64,000 bases of DNA from Actinernus sp. WN-2022 (GCA_030867875.1 JAOWCC010000577.1:156418344-156482343), one strand, 5' to 3'. Shown: positions 11,175 through 23,840, numbered from the stretch's first letter. The notes: generated by a model not told the origin, from the letters alone. Translations and numbers: made by a program.

Positions 11175-11333
11175 CTGTTGGAAGAATGGAATGCTTGGAA
11201 TGCAACATCATCATAATACTATTCGATATTTCATTTAATTAATAATTGAAGATCGATGCGGAACATTAATTGCCCTTGGAATTGACGTTGCTCAAGTCCT
11301 CATCGCCGTACATGAGTACAGTCAACTCTCTCT

Positions 11334-11840
11334 TAAGCGACCACCCTTGGTGCACGGACAAAGTGGTCGCTTACGGGAGGTGATCGCTTACGGGAGGTGG
11401 TCGCTTACGGGAGGTGGTCGCTTACGGCAAAAGCAACACAGGTAGCCCAAGTACTTGCTAAACGGACCAGACAGTTCTAGCACAGCTCCAGCGCGCTATC
11501 ACCATAACAACATATCTAAGCACGGGAGTTTTAGCTCAAGTTTTTCCAATCTTTTTCAGTTTCTTATCTGTCAGCGCCATTAAAAATTGAACTTTGTGGT
11601 ATTTGAGTAATGATTTTCTTAAAATACAGTACAATCTACTTTGGTGGTCGCTTATCGGAAACAAAAAACAATAGAAAATGTCAAGTGTCGAGACTAAAAA
11701 GTGGTCGCGGTCGCTTAAGAATGTCTGCGTTGGTCGCTTACGAGAGAGTTTTTACAACAGAATTTGACTGAGAAAAAAACCGTTCTTTGGTAAAGTGGTC
11801 GCTTATGGGAGGTGGTCGGCTTACGGGAAGTGGTTGCAGC
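11334..11840. repeat. Element built from GGTCGCTTACGGGA repeats
   Basis: Inverted ends (AACTCTCTCTTAAGCGACC left; reverse complement AACTCTCTCGTAAGCGACC near 11751) enclose direct repeats of GGTGGTCGCTTACGGGA. Further copies continue to 11840. This suggests a foldback-type MITE with an internal minisatellite. Confidence 0.7.
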
Positions 11841-12141
11841 GAATCTTGAAAAAAAAAATTGGAATGGTGTATACGTATATATATCAGGATGTGCTCCGCA
11901 TTTCATTAGCAGTCCAGCATTGACTTTAAATTCGGGCTGTAGTTGAAAATATTTTTTTCTGCCTTTTAATGTCTGTATGTCGCTACGTTATCAATTACTT
12001 TCAATTGGTACGTCAGGGGACAAAAACGCTATGAATCTAAACAGTCCTATACGGTGAGTTAAAAGTAAACTCTAACTCACTTTATTAGTTATTTTGGCGT
12101 TATTGTTACCTAGAAATTGAATGTTGTACGTATATCGGGAT

Positions 12142-12210
12142 AAGCCTGATTTTCAGACGGTACGAGGTCCTTGAGAGCGGAGGACCTCATACCGTCTGAA
12201 AATCAGACTA
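12142..12210. mobile_element. 69-bp snap-back MITE with 10-bp target duplication
   Basis: Two 26-bp arms (12146-12171 and 12181-12206) are complementary except for one position and enclose a 9-base loop. The string ATATCGGGAT at 12132-12141 repeats exactly at 12211-12220. A related, uninterrupted flank at 11863-11915 suggests what the site looked like before insertion. Confidence 0.78.
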
Positions 12211-12399
12211 ATATCGGGATGTGTTCTGCATTTCATTAGGAGCCCGGTCTGTTTCGTAAAGCCATGACTTTTAAAAGTCTCAAAATTAAGATTAATGTTT
12301 AATTAATTATTATAATAATTATAGTAGTATTATATTATAGGTTTAATTAGCAGATCAGTTATATATTATTTTATTAAGGCTTTATTAACGATTTCCATT

Positions 12400-12545
12400 C
12401 GATGTAACCTAGACCCTTCTCATTGTACGATAGACTATAATTGTAATTTGTTGTACCTTTTTCTCGATCGTTTGTAATAATCGCAATTCACTGCCCTTGG
12501 TACGATGATACTATCAATAAAATACCTTTAATATTATTATTATGT
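12400..12545 (+). mobile_element. LINE 3' tail remnant
   Basis: Sequence ending AATAAAATACCTTTAATATT then ATTATTATT resembles LINE 3' ends with simple-repeat tails. No coding remnant adjoins it. Confidence 0.4.
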
Positions 12546-12639
12546 CGGTCACTGGTCTCACCGATGGTCGAAAAACAAGATTGGGAACGAGATTGAATTT
12601 CCCGTGGCCCAAGCGGTCGGATACCTGCAGAGGCAGAAG

Positions 12640-12830
12640 CCTAAGACTTTAACAGAAGCCTAAGACTTTAACAGGTTGAAGTTTTCTTAATTTGTAATTC
12701 ACTGTGAGTTTACTAAGTTATAAAATTATTTACTAAAAAAGTTGAAACCCTCGGTAATTTGTATTTGATAGCAGAGCCTTCGTTCTTTTGGCCAGCGGAG
12801 CATACCGTTTTGCCGCGGTGTGACTGTAAC
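12640..12830 (-). repeat. Internal fragment of the helicase-bearing TIR element
   Basis: The reverse complement matches 48370-48535 closely, including GGCCAAAAGAACGAAGGCTC and CAACCTGTTAAAGTCTTAGG. The fragment has none of the terminal repeats of the fuller copy at 47813-48994. Confidence 0.7.
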
Positions 12831-12936
12831 CATACTGTAACTTATCATACCGTAACTCTGTAATTTGATTGGATCAGAAAGAGAAAAACAATGTGAAGCC
12901 ATTTGAGTGACATGCAGTGCGGTAAACAGTGCTCGG

Positions 12937-13096
12937 GAAGTAATATTTCCAAACCGAGAGCGAGTTTTTCATCAGGGGATCCAAACACCAAGAACAATGA
13001 AAGCACGAGGCCGCTTCGGCCGAGTGTTTTTATTGTTTCGAATTGTTTGGAGTCCCCTGATGAAAAACGAAGCTCGAGTTTTGGAAATTGCTTCTC
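12937..13096. mobile_element. 160-bp foldback element
   Basis: The two halves are complementary around a perfect centre, CGGCCGAAGCGGCCT-like at 13010-13025. Matching blocks include TTTTTCATCAGGGGA near 12965 and its complement near 13055, and GAAGTAATATTTCC against GGAAATTGCTTC at the ends. It yields spurious open frames on both strands. Confidence 0.72.
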
Positions 13097-14383
13097 CAAC
13101 TGAAACAAACCTGTATTCATATCATTAGGGAGTATTGTTTTTCTGGTATTTTGCTGCAAACAGTTGTTGATCGATGGTTCGATCACACAGCACACAGTTC
13201 GATCATGGCAACTTCTTTGTTTCTTCTTTATAAAAGGGAGGGAGAGGAGGGGGGTTCAACAGAGAAGGGGGAAGGGGGGGGTCGATTTAGAAAAACAGGA
13301 GTTCGGTCGAACCCCCTAAATCCGACCCAGTAAAGCACACCCAAACAATAATATATAAATAATATACAGATGAGTGTAAGATGCAATGCAGTGAGTGATG
13401 TCCATACGTACTCTTGTACTCTATAATCATAGACCACCGTGGTGCCGGATATTGGGTCAAGCAGAAAAGCCTCCTATCCTAGCTCGCATGTTTAAGTGCC
13501 TTATTTCATGCTCTTCTTAGCGGATTTCTTTTATCTCTCCGCGTTTCAACTTTAGTTAAACCATTTAGCAATAGTGACATTGTAGTTGCTGCCGCCTAGA
13601 CCAACCGTTAGTATTGGAAAGGGAATTAGTCTCGTCTCGTGCAGTTATGCACTATGGCTGATTTAAATTAATCGAATTTATAATAGCTATACTTTATCCT
13701 GCTTATCCTTGGCCAGTTTTTTGCCTCTCCCGCCAGATGAAATCAGTCAAAAATGTCCAAAAACTCATCTGTAGCATGAAGTTGTTATCATACATGAGTG
13801 TAATTTCAACAAAGCCAAAAAAACGAAGTACTTGAAACTTACCCGATATTACAACGGTTAAACCTAATGACCGAATATCCCAAATCGCATCCTTGGACTG
13901 AACCAGCGGCAGTGAGTGGGCGAGGATGGCCACATCAATAAGATAGTTTTAAAGTCGGCTGATGTCGAATTACAAGATTCCAGCGTATCCGTTAGCCATG
14001 GTTATACGTATGCCACACAGGAGTCAGACGGCTGTCGGTGAAAAATGGGGCGTTGTACCTTGCATACCGGTACCTGAAATTTTCTGCTCGAGAAACATCA
14101 CTTGTAAAGAAATAATACCACCAAGGTGTGTGCAGGACGTTATAGCGAATGTTTAGAATATCTGAGAATGACCTTTACAGAATATTCAGAAGGTGCAGCG
14201 CAAATCCCCCACCGCTGCAGCACAGGAACTAGGGACTAATTGGCATAATTCTTCAAATTAATAAAAGTTTCAATGGTTCTTATATCGTGTTCTGTCACTC
14301 ACTTAATTTCCAGTTTAACTGGTTCGTCTCTTCAAATCTGCCGTTCAATCGTACATCGTCCAGTCATCAGTTTAACTTAACAT
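13097..14383. other. No supported gene
   Basis: 13230-13320 is strongly G-rich with runs up to eight G. Short open frames elsewhere show no recognisable motif, and no convincing splice pattern was found. Confidence 0.4.
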
Positions 14384-15227
14384 TACTCGGGCCAGGCCTT
14401 TAGAGTGGATCAGGATATAGTCTTACATAGAGAGAGTATATTAAAACAGTGTCCCTCCCCAATTAGCAATACCTATAGTGGTAGTCTTTCTTTTCCTCTC
14501 CTCCCTTGGTGCTGCTACAATGTATATCTATTATATTAATATGCAGCCGGCTAAATCTAGTAGATCAGGTAGCATACATACTACATAAAATATAATACTG
14601 AAGACTGCTACCTTAAAATATTTTGTTGTTGTAAATAGGTAAGTAAATATGTATCTGTGGCTTCCTCCAGGAGTCGACCCCTGGGAACCCAGGGGCATTT
14701 GTCAGATGTTTGTTGCCCGTCGGTCAGGGGTAAAAGCTCACTTTGGTTACATGCACAGGAGCTTGTGTCTAATGTTGGCTGTCAGATCTCACACTGGTAC
14801 TGGCTTTGTTGTTCGATGCAATTGCACTTCAAGTGCCTAGGCAGCTATATAAAAAGTGCCAAGATTTTCATGGTCGAAAAGATCTTCGATATTGTATACA
14901 AAGCCGATGACAGGAGTGAAAATATGTTTGCTAAGATATTATTTCAGCAGCATTTTGAGTTTTTGCGCATCTTAATTCATCCTGTTTCTTGTCCCTTGAG
15001 TATTATGCTGAAATAACCCAAGAGGAAATGTACCAATTTCTATATTATTTGGAAAACAAAGCACTGAATCCTCTGGAGACTGAACTATCACATGGTCTAA
15101 AATGGGGCAACAAACAGGCAAGCACAAACCATGTATAACACTGTCAAAAAAAAGCTTGAACTCCATAAACTAAATGTATTCACATATTCCTTGGTGGCCC
15201 GAGTAAAGGCCACTCAGGGCCTCTTGT
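14384..15227 (+). mobile_element. Helentron-like element, second copy
   Basis: The left end is TACTCGGGCCAGGCC after CAT. Near the right end lies GGTGGCCCGAGT, the inverted partner of the left end, then a hairpin AGGCC-ACTCAG-GGCCT and CTTGT. The hairpin stem differs from that of the copy ending at 33979 (AGCCC-AGAT-GGGCT), yet both pair fully. The right flank begins with A, not T, unlike the other copies. The interior includes a MITE-like segment at 14975-15135 related to 51725-52090. Confidence 0.6.
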
Positions 15228-16405
15228 AAAATCCTTTTTGTTAATTTTCGTGTGTACCCGGTATGTTAATCATAAAATTATAAACAGAGCTCCCACGACG
15301 GATCTTTCAGCTCTTGGATGATTTTGGATGGTTTGGAGTAAATCTAAAGGAAATATATTGTTTAAATAAAAGAATTCCACCTCGCATAACTGATATTGTA
15401 ATTTAGACTGTTTTGTTACATGTATCTTTATTACTATTTTGACAATAATTACATAACAAATATAACAAATAGTTGTTATACAACTTACTACAACACTATT
15501 ACAACTTACAAAACAAATAAATACCGAAGTATGACAGCTTATGTTGACAATGACATTAATACCTAATCAAGTAAATATTTAACCAATATTACAACTTTAC
15601 ACTGCCATCTACTGTTACTTACTACAAAATAATAGAAAACGATTATTTAATAATTACAACTGAAAAACCGAAATTGTCTTCAAAATAATCCCGTTGCTGA
15701 TATAGCCACGTCTTGACCTTTTTCCTTCATCTTAACTTAAGTTAAAGACCTGTTATGACAAAACCACTAATATGATTTTTGGATAAATCTAAACGCAATT
15801 ATATAAAATTCGTATCAGTTGGGAAAGTTGCTGTTCAATCTATGACGAGACAGTCACTATTCGAGCTCTTATGCGTAGATTGCAAGACAATTGCGAATCT
15901 CGAGAATGACTCAGACAATATCAGTCGTGGTTAGCTATTACTCACTTCCATTAACTGTCAAAGTACAAAGATCAGAAAAGTCTGTTGTATCCAGTTCTGG
16001 TATAAACTCATACAAAGATGTTATCCAATAGCTAGTTCAAATTTTCGTAAATGTTGGACAAAAATTTGCAAATATTTGTCAAGGTACCACCAATCACTTT
16101 CAGTTTCCCGCGCCGACCAGTCATCGCGCAGGACCGCGCGCAACTATAGTAATCTTGACGACACTCCACTATCGTAATTTTACTGTTTGGAGGGAAGACA
16201 CACAGAAAGCCTTTTCAGTGTTTGAACGGTTTACAATTTCTTCATCTTAAGCCTCTTTTATTTGAAGTAAGAGGCGGATTTATTTGGTTCAGCTTACTTG
16301 GAGGTATTCATTCTAAGCTTTGAAAGAAAACGAAGCTTCTTCACGGGCGCGTAATCACGGCCTTTCAAGATCGCCAGTGCTTATTTAAAAAATCCAAGAG
16401 TTAGC
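15228..16405. other. No supported gene
   Basis: AT-rich to about 15700 with ACAACTTAC-type short repeats. 16100-16400 is more CpG-rich and could be promoter-like. No coding sequence is supported. Confidence 0.35.
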
Positions 16406-16432
16406 ATGGCCAGATCAAAGACACTTGATGCA
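16406..16432 (+). CDS. Possible first coding exon (weak)
   Basis: ATG at 16406 opens MARSKTLDA and ends at a strong GTAAGT donor (16433) in phase 0, downstream of a CpG-richer stretch. No matching phase-0 partner exon was identified, and it does not join in phase with the membrane-protein exon at 23299. It may be an unrelated transcript or chance. Confidence 0.15.
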
Positions 16433-17478
16433 GTAAGTACTGCTTTATTATCTCCCTGCCGAAAGCTGACGGCACAGTGATCGACATGCGGAGAAACGGC
16501 CAGGTACTATTTGTACACCTGTGTATTGCATAAACCTGGCCGGTATTGTAACACACAGACAGCAGTCAGGATTTGTTGACAAACTGACTGAACGAGATAG
16601 ATCCTGCGCTCGTGTTTTTTATAGCTGACTGCTCAAAGTATTCGTGTTAGCAAAAGTTTTGTACAATTGTGCTAGGAAACGCTGTGAATTCACTAAGTGG
16701 ATTAAAAGAGTGCGAACCGATTTACTGAAGGTCTACTAACGGCTTTGATATCCTGTGGTCTTTTGAGGTCATGTTTCGAATCTTCTTGAAGTCACTGTCA
16801 GAGACTGCTGTTAAGATTATCAATCTGTTAAAATTCTGACCGAAAATATCGAATACAGGGTATTTGGGATTGTAGACTACATAATTCATGGGATATTCGC
16901 ACTGCAAATCAAATGGACTGAACTTGTGTCCCATCTTTCATCGAGAGAATTAACGCCTTCACAGAAGTAAAACATTCGAGTTTAAATTTGTTTTATATGC
17001 TTCCTGTTCTGTTAGCTAAGACCCATATTTTGTTATGCAACAAATCTTTCCCGCGAAATTTTCCCGTTGTCATAGAAACGATTGATTTATTGCGGGACAT
17101 TTCTGCTCGGTGAATTATTCTGTTGTGTAATAAATCCTTGGTAAATATTTTTATGGGGGCGAAATGCCACAGGCACGCCAGGATGGCCCAGGATCACGAC
17201 AACAAACTCATCAAAGGCTCCACCGCACGCAGTGATGAAAACACAGGCGAGTGCAGACAGGAAGCTATAGCCAACTGCTTGGTGCCGTCCTGAACAGCCT
17301 CGAATATTAAAATCGAAATAGCAGAGGATTCTCACTGGATGTTCTTTAACCTATTGTCCTTTATGACAATTTCATGAGGCATATGTCAATCAAGGCTTTA
17401 TATCCCTTTATATATATGACGACAGCAAGAGTACGGTGTATCGATTTTCATTGAAACGACCCTCGGCTTTCGTGAGCA

Positions 17479-17484
17479 TATAAA
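17479..17484 (+). promoter_or_regulatory. TATA box candidate for the membrane-protein gene
   Basis: TATAAA lies 138 bases before the ATG at 17617. A start of transcription about 30 bases downstream would fall near 17510. That would exclude the in-frame upstream ATG at 17494 and favour 17617 as the initiator. Confidence 0.4.
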
Positions 17485-17616
17485 CATAGAGCGGTGAAAA
17501 ACCGCCACGACAAGGGAAACCAAAACAATACTAGTCAGTGCTCCAGCGACTGCATAAACCGCGAATACCATCACTGGTCAGCGCATTTTGAACAGTCTAC
17601 AAGTCAATCTGTAGGA

Positions 17617-20600
17617 ATGAAAGCCTCGCTATTGGGAGTTAGCTTTTTGCGTGTGGCTCTGGTCGTGTGCACTTGCCAGTGTGCGGTTTACGCTGCTGAT
17701 GGTGCTCGAGTGGAGAGGTTCCCTCAATTTGTAGGTACGGTATCCGTTTCCTGTTTTTCTTTATAGCTTAACAAATTCTGGTTTAAATATTTGATTAATT
17801 TACATTAATAAAACTTATGTAGGCTTTGATGGTTTGATCGTAAGGAAATTAAAGTTATGTATAGTAGCAGGCGTCAAAATAGAAATCTCCCAAATATTTA
17901 CAGCTTACTGCCGGTTAAAAAAACATTTGGTATTTCAACAGTACTCCTAATGCGGCGGAATCATGAGTCGCTTCGTTTCCCGCGAAGGAATTTCTTTATT
18001 GCTGTCTTTGCGCTTTTGTTCACTGTATATCGCGCGTACAAAGGGTACAGAAGCCTATTCTGTTTTACCCTTTTGTGCTAGTCATTGAGTCTTAATTATT
18101 GAACTATTGGCTTAAAAAATCAAAGAAACTTTATACTAGACGAGGGTGTTGTGCTAGGCCAATTTATATCAGTAAGCAATGATTTGGCGCACTCGCAACA
18201 TTTGCCAGAGTAAAATACGATCAGCCGACAGACCCTGAACACACAGCTAGTCGTAAGCCGCTATCGCTCATACGGTCATGATCAGTGACTGCTAACTTTT
18301 TCATAGCAGCATGTGGCTTTTTGGCAATCATTAGTAAGTCACTTGTGACTTGTGCCGTACAAAAGAGTCGATTATACGCTGCAAAATGCATACAGGGTTT
18401 TTTAATAGGACGATCCGTTTGGCATTGTTATAAACTACCGTAAAATTAACTTGACTTGTTTGTGTAAAAAAGAAGAAAAAGGCTATGTAATTAACTGCGG
18501 CGCCTGTTATGTATGTTCTTTATTGCAAGCCGGGTTTGCTTGGAAGGGGTAAATAGTTGGTGTTGTGAGTCTTTTGTTTGGGGTGAATGAACCGACTTAG
18601 AAAAATGCCTGGAGATAATACGAACTCTAATGCAAATGCCGCTATATTGGACGGATTAATCCCCGCTAAGAAAGGCCGAATTCTTCATAGGTATTACCAC
18701 ATTTTGGGTCACCCTTCACTGTGTTCTTGTCATCTATTCAGCTTAGCGGCAAAAATTCCACATTTCGATTTTAGTACGAAGAAAATCCCGTCTAATGTCC
18801 GCTTTTGTTCTTTTTATCTAAACCATTCTGTCATCTCGGTTTTATAATATACGAGGTAAAAGATAAAACCGTTTCGTTCTTCATTTGCCTTTCGCACTTA
18901 ACTCAAAATAGCCACTGACTTCAGGTATTCAGTTAGCAGTATTTTCATACTTATGTTCATTAAGGAGTAATGCGTCATGTTTGGCCTTCATTTTCAAATG
19001 TCAACTAGGTCGTTAGGGATTCATACACGTATAAGACGAGTGTGAAACTTCAATTACCGCAAGGTGAATTAAGGATAATAAGTTTTCCGATTAAACTGAA
19101 GTTCGAGTTACGGACGACACTCTTATAAGTTCTTTATTTAATTTCTGCATATCATTTCTGAAATAACTTATCTGTCGCTTACAAGTGCACTGGATTGATA
19201 AGTGAACAAAGGGAGTGTCAGTCTTTAAACGTACGAAATTCGAGAAAAAATAACAAGGTTCAATTGCAAAAGCATAAAACGGCTAAATCTGTTAAAGCTT
19301 GTTTCCTTTTAATAGCGAATGCCATCAATCATGCAGTTCCCGTACTCCATGGAAACTGTCCAGCTTTGACGTAACCAATTTCTACGGACGAAGAAAACTT
19401 CCAGATCTCCAGATGATGGTTTCAGCACTGATTCCTCGGTGACTACACACATATATGTCAATCAATTTGAAATCATTCGAAATGACATTACATTCATACA
19501 AGAATAACACTTCAAAGCTTAAGCAGCTAAATAGCTGATAAAGTAAAACAACACTTTCGAAGCTTTTCATTCTGATTTGCAAGAGAGCACCTCGCCTATA
19601 TTTTATGCAACTAGTTTCCACGCCATTGAGTATATACTGCGTACGCGCCTAGCTGGAGCTCAATTGTAAGCAAACATCGCTCTATAGCTATGCAGTGGAC
19701 AGTTTATTTGTTCGACAGGCAACTGAAAAAAAAAGTGTTTCCATAGATGCAGTAAATATAATAAACTGTCAGCGAAAATCGTGAAGTTTGAACAAAGTTC
19801 CATCATTTGACGTGCGCAAGATTTTGCTATTAATGCAGGTGGTATCTTCTGAACAATTTCCGTCTACTAACACAGATGGCACACTTAAATGCAAAGTAAC
19901 ACAGCTACATTAGCGCTTCTAGACTATTAAGCTTTTGTTAAAATATACAATCAGCTTACATTCCATTCTGTGAACGGGTGTCACTGTCTCAAGCCGGATA
20001 CAGATAGCCCTTATAAATTAAAATTAAATGAACATTACATGTTGAGTGGAATCTAAGGCTAACCTTAGTTTGTTCTCAGTTCTAGAAGAGTCTGGTCACC
20101 CTGATCAGGCTCCAATAAAGTCAAAATTCACCGCAAAAATCCTGCAAATTGATGTCTCAAGTACGAAGAAAACTAAGCCCACCTAATGACCGCCCATGTT
20201 ATTTTTCTGTAAGTCACTCAGTGTCTTCTTGGTTTATGAGAGGAAAATTAACACGAAAGATAAAATAGCAAATGGAATTTTACGCCCTTTGCGCCCTTTA
20301 CGCATTTTACGCCCTTTACGCGCTTTACGCCTTTCGCGCTCACAACACCAACCCAGGTATCCAGTTAGGCAGTATTTTCATAGTGCCATGCTCATTAAAG
20401 TGTAATCCTCACGAGATGTTAAAATGATAAATTAAAATTAAATGAATATTGCATGCAGAAAGTGGAATGCTAATTAATTTTACTAGTCCTTCAGTAGATA
20501 ACACAATAATGCAACGCAGTTATAGCCTTTACTTCCACTCAAGGTCAAGGTAGCGAAGCATTTTTTTACCGTTAATGGCTATTTCCGTTGGTAAGAGTAA

Positions 20601-23600
20601 GGACGCCCCCAGCAGAAATATTAGGCATTTTGATCATAAGTTTCAGTCATATCGACTTTTTTAAGGGGGCGGGAATAGCTGCACGCATCCGCTCATGCTA
20701 TTTCTCCACAGCCTGGGGTTTTAGTCAGTCCTGTTAATGCATTTCTCTGATTTCTGTGTCGAATTAAAATTTTACGGTTTGTTTTCGGAATGGAAAACCC
20801 CTAAGACCAAGCCGGGGATTACCGTAATCTAACTCAATTCAGTCATGCCATTTATTCAGCAGGCCTTCACCTCTCAAAACCTTGCATTTTATTGGACCCG
20901 ATTTGGACTGGACTGACAAAGAATTCCATTGTTTTAGGGTTAGGGTTTGTATTGTTACAGGGCTAGGCATTGTTTGGATAGCCAGTACTATTCCAGGTTC
21001 CGAGAAGGTGAAGGCCGCCCCCATTTATTGGGTACTTCAGTCTGAACGTAGTCTTTTCTTCCTTACGTACTATAACTCTGCAATATATCAAAAGAAAAAG
21101 GAAAAGAAACAACGAAAATGTCATTTCACTGTAACCCTGAATGGGGACTGAGTAACCGCGCCAGGAATTCTTGCATACCAAACGAAATGGCGTCGAAAAC
21201 TTCGAGGTGGTCTATTTCCAAACCAGGCTTACCTGATGAAAAATATCTTAAAGTTGATGATTTATCAAGTAGAGACAGGAAATCACTTATAATCGTTTCT
21301 CGCAGAGCCAAACCGTTCACAGAAGGAAATACTAGTAGCTCCAATAGGTCATTTTGACGATGTTGCGCACGCATTGAAAACAAAAGCATGTGGCCCGCCA
21401 AAAACCAGAATGTGGCCCGCCAAAACTCAATGTTGCATGACAATCTTTTGTTTTCTTGATTGCATGTACATTGTTCTCAATGCGCGCGCAACATCGTCAA
21501 AATGGCCTATACTTGCCCATGGCGCTTTACATCATTAAATTGTGAATTAAAATTGTTAAAAATTAACAAATTAAAAATTTCTAAAAAGTCGATCGTGCTT
21601 TAAATTACTAAAATATAGGCAAGCCAAATGTATACCTAATACTATCGTTAACAATTAATGTCCAAATGGATCTAAATATTATTTATCATTGTAACTGCTA
21701 TATTACAAAGAAAATATCTTAAATGTCTTTTAAACTGTTCTACAGAAGTACTACTGCTATGTTGAATGCGAAGCTGATTCCACACTTTAGGCGGTGCAAT
21801 TGAGAATGCTTTATTTTTCTCCATACGTTTTCAGTTTAGCAGCTGGCACAGCTAACGATTACTTTTACTTTTTACTTCATTTCAAAATTTTACTTATTAA
21901 CAAAAGAAGTAACCCACCCACATTTAGCATAAGGCCGAGTCTAGGTGGAGAGTTAATAAGGAAAAGAGGATAATTACACACTGGCTTTGTAACATATCTG
22001 ACTGTTATGAGCACGAAATTAAGGTCGGCCATTATTTTCATCAGAGACTATTAATTAAATATAAATTGATCGGATAGCAATAACTTATTGCATTCTAATT
22101 ATGAGAAAGGGAAGGAAAGACATTCAATATTTAGAAACTGCATAATATCAGAACCTGAATAATATGGGTAAGATCATCACAAGCGCCGGGATATAACTTT
22201 TATTAACAAAGTTTTAGGCTGTTTTTTTAACATTCAAGCATCTAACTCGTACCTAGTCGGGAGGGGCAGACTTAACCGTTTGCAACCTGAAATGTTATTG
22301 GTTACCCAAACAATAGCCTAACCCTAAAACAATGGGATTCTTTATCAGTGAAGTCCAATAGGATACGACCTACAGAATAGTGAAGTCTAACCGAGTCGGG
22401 AGTGTTCAGATGACGGTGTTACACTCGCTTTAAATACCTTTTATTCGCTTTGCTCGTCTGAACAAATTATACACTCTAGTAAACAACGCGCTTTATCGCT
22501 GCGGCATTTTAATGACATGTCATCTCTTCCGGCGTTGAATAGAGCGGTTTTCAGTTGAGTGTAGTAAAACCAAACGCAAATTACCCACAGCCAGCCAATC
22601 ATAGGAGCGAGTAATCACAAGTAACTCATAAATGGCTTCCCTGTGAGCCAATGACAAACCAAAGGAAAGCCAAAACCAATTTTCGTTTGGTTTTACTTTG
22701 AATTCGGATTGGTTGGTTTACTTTCTCAGGCAATAGGAGAGCTTAGTAAACGCAAAACCAAAACACTTCCGACACTCAATTGAAATCTGCTCTAACACCA
22801 AAAAATTAAACCGTGTCGTGAGCCCTAGTTTGTTCATATTCAGTTATAGTCCTGACCTGGCCCCTCTTTCGACCGCTCCATAGGCTGGAAGGTCACGGGA
22901 AAGAGAGTCCAGTAGATATCGCATGCGCATGTCAGCAATGTAAGCAGGCCACACCATAAAAATGTGGTGTGGCCTGGCTACATAGCTCATTATCATGGCG
23001 GCGAACCCGGAATGCGAGTGGAGTGTTTACTGAATTGTATCACCGTTTATTATGCCTTGATTAAAGTGTGCAATTTTAAATTTGTACCAAAGTTTGAACA
23101 ACTAGAAGCATTATTTAATCTATGCAAAGGGAAATATGTCTTCGTCAACTTCAACACTGGGTTTGGCAAGTCGCTGGTTTGTGAGGAAGTGGGGAAGGAA
23201 GGTGGGGAAGAGAGGAAGAGAGGAAGAGAGATAATAACACGATCAATATCCCCGATTGGACTCGTCAAACCTGGGTACTAAACTCTTTTTATTTTTAGGA
23301 TTCTTTGATCGGCTATTAAGAAGACCAAGGCGTGACGTCACCGGAACATGGTCAACACGAGAGCCTGGGACATGGAAGCCACTCACCGGAACTCCAATGC
23401 ATATCAACTTGACCGAAGTAGAAATTGCCAACAGTAATAAAGGAAACCGCACGGATTTGGATTCCAACGGGTTCCCCAGACCTCAGGTGGGTACCAGGCT
23501 CCCATCGAGACCCATCATAACCAGTGCGCATGCCACAAATGAAGCAACCACTAGTCCGGAATCCGGGCGCACCAGTAGTGAAGACAAGCTTGCTTCGATG

Positions 23601-23840
23601 CAAGGAAACATGACTCTATCTCTAGAACCGAGGAGTCTGAGCGCTCTCACCACTAAACCGACAAGCAAGTCAAGGGAAAGGACGCAAGGCGCACCGAAGG
23701 AAGGTCGGAAAGGCAACTTCTCCCTCGAACAACGGTACACCGTTGTCATTGTAGTCTTGGCGGGAACGTTGTGCGTGTGTATGGCTGCCATAATAACGCA
23801 CTCGTTAAGGAAGCGTAAGAAAGTGGTAATCAATACTTAA
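17617..23840 (+). CDS. Single-pass type I membrane protein, family unknown (two exons)
   Basis: Exons are 17617-17734 and 23299-23840; the split Gly codon (g|ga) joins in phase at GTACGG and TTTTTAG splice sites. The product is 219 residues. Residues 1-27 form a signal peptide (hydrophobic LGVSFLRVALVVCTC, likely cleavage after VYAA). A basic stretch RLLRRPRRD lies at 44-52. The middle is Ser/Thr/Pro-rich and low in hydrophobics, with N-glycosylation sequons at Asn 76, 89, 143 and 179. A transmembrane helix spans about 187-207 and is followed by a short RKRKK cytosolic tail. This looks like a small mucin-like or stalk-like surface protein. I do not recognise the family, and extra exons could hide in the 5.6-kb intron. 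The start at 17617 was chosen because it begins the signal peptide. MITEs and a helicase-element remnant occupy the intron, the last ending about 100 bases before exon 2. Confidence 0.62.
20857..21020. mobile_element. MITE with GGCCTTCACCTC ends and 9-bp target duplication
   Basis: CCATTTATT repeats exactly at 20848-20856 and 21021-21029. The ends are AGGCCTTCACCTC and its near-complement AAGGTGAAGGCCGCC. The same element, about 148 bp, occurs at 28268-28415, also with a 9-bp duplication. The 9-bp target suggests mobilisation by a Mutator-like transposase. Confidence 0.82.
21344..21510. mobile_element. MITE with ~35-bp TIRs
   Basis: The left end ATAGGTCATTTTGACGATG and the reverse complement of the right end, ATAGGCCATTTTGACGATG, match and continue through TTGCGC and CGCATTGA. 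The interior repeats TGTGGCCCGCCAAAA twice. Confidence 0.78.
22303..22367 (-). mobile_element. Partial copy of the GGCCTTCACC MITE
   Basis: The reverse complement includes CCATTGTTTTAGGGTTAGG and CACTGATAAAGAAT, as in the internal part of the copies at 20857 and 28268. The ends are missing. Confidence 0.6.
22543..22792. mobile_element. MITE with GAGCGG ends, copy 1
   Basis: The ends read GAGCGGTTTTCAGTTGAGTG and, as the reverse complement on the right, GAGCAGATTTCAATTGAGTG, about 24 bp of TIR, with TA next to each end. It matches 27989-28238 at almost every position. The interior contains several CCAAT motifs. Confidence 0.8.
22847..23200 (+). mobile_element. Left part of the helicase-bearing TIR element
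   Basis: It begins TAGTCCTGACCTGGCC, the same terminus as both ends of 47813-48994. Frames at 23020-23190 read [20 protein letters not shown] and FNTGFGKSLV, a decayed Walker A motif. The right end is missing; AG-rich simple sequence follows to about 23235, just upstream of exon 2 of the membrane-protein gene. Confidence 0.7.

Noticed and set aside
16722..17335. Minus-strand frames of 70 and 82 residues that look protein-like
   Set aside because: They have no recognised domain and no splice junctions linking them, and their lengths are expected by chance at this base composition.
17494..17616. Upstream in-frame ATG for the membrane protein
   Set aside because: It would bury the signal peptide 41 residues in and lies too close to the TATA candidate at 17479 to be well within the transcript.
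21720..21880. Possible LINE-like coding trace
   Set aside because: Fragments such as FHTLGGAIENALFFSIRF are suggestive, but too short and frame-broken to support.
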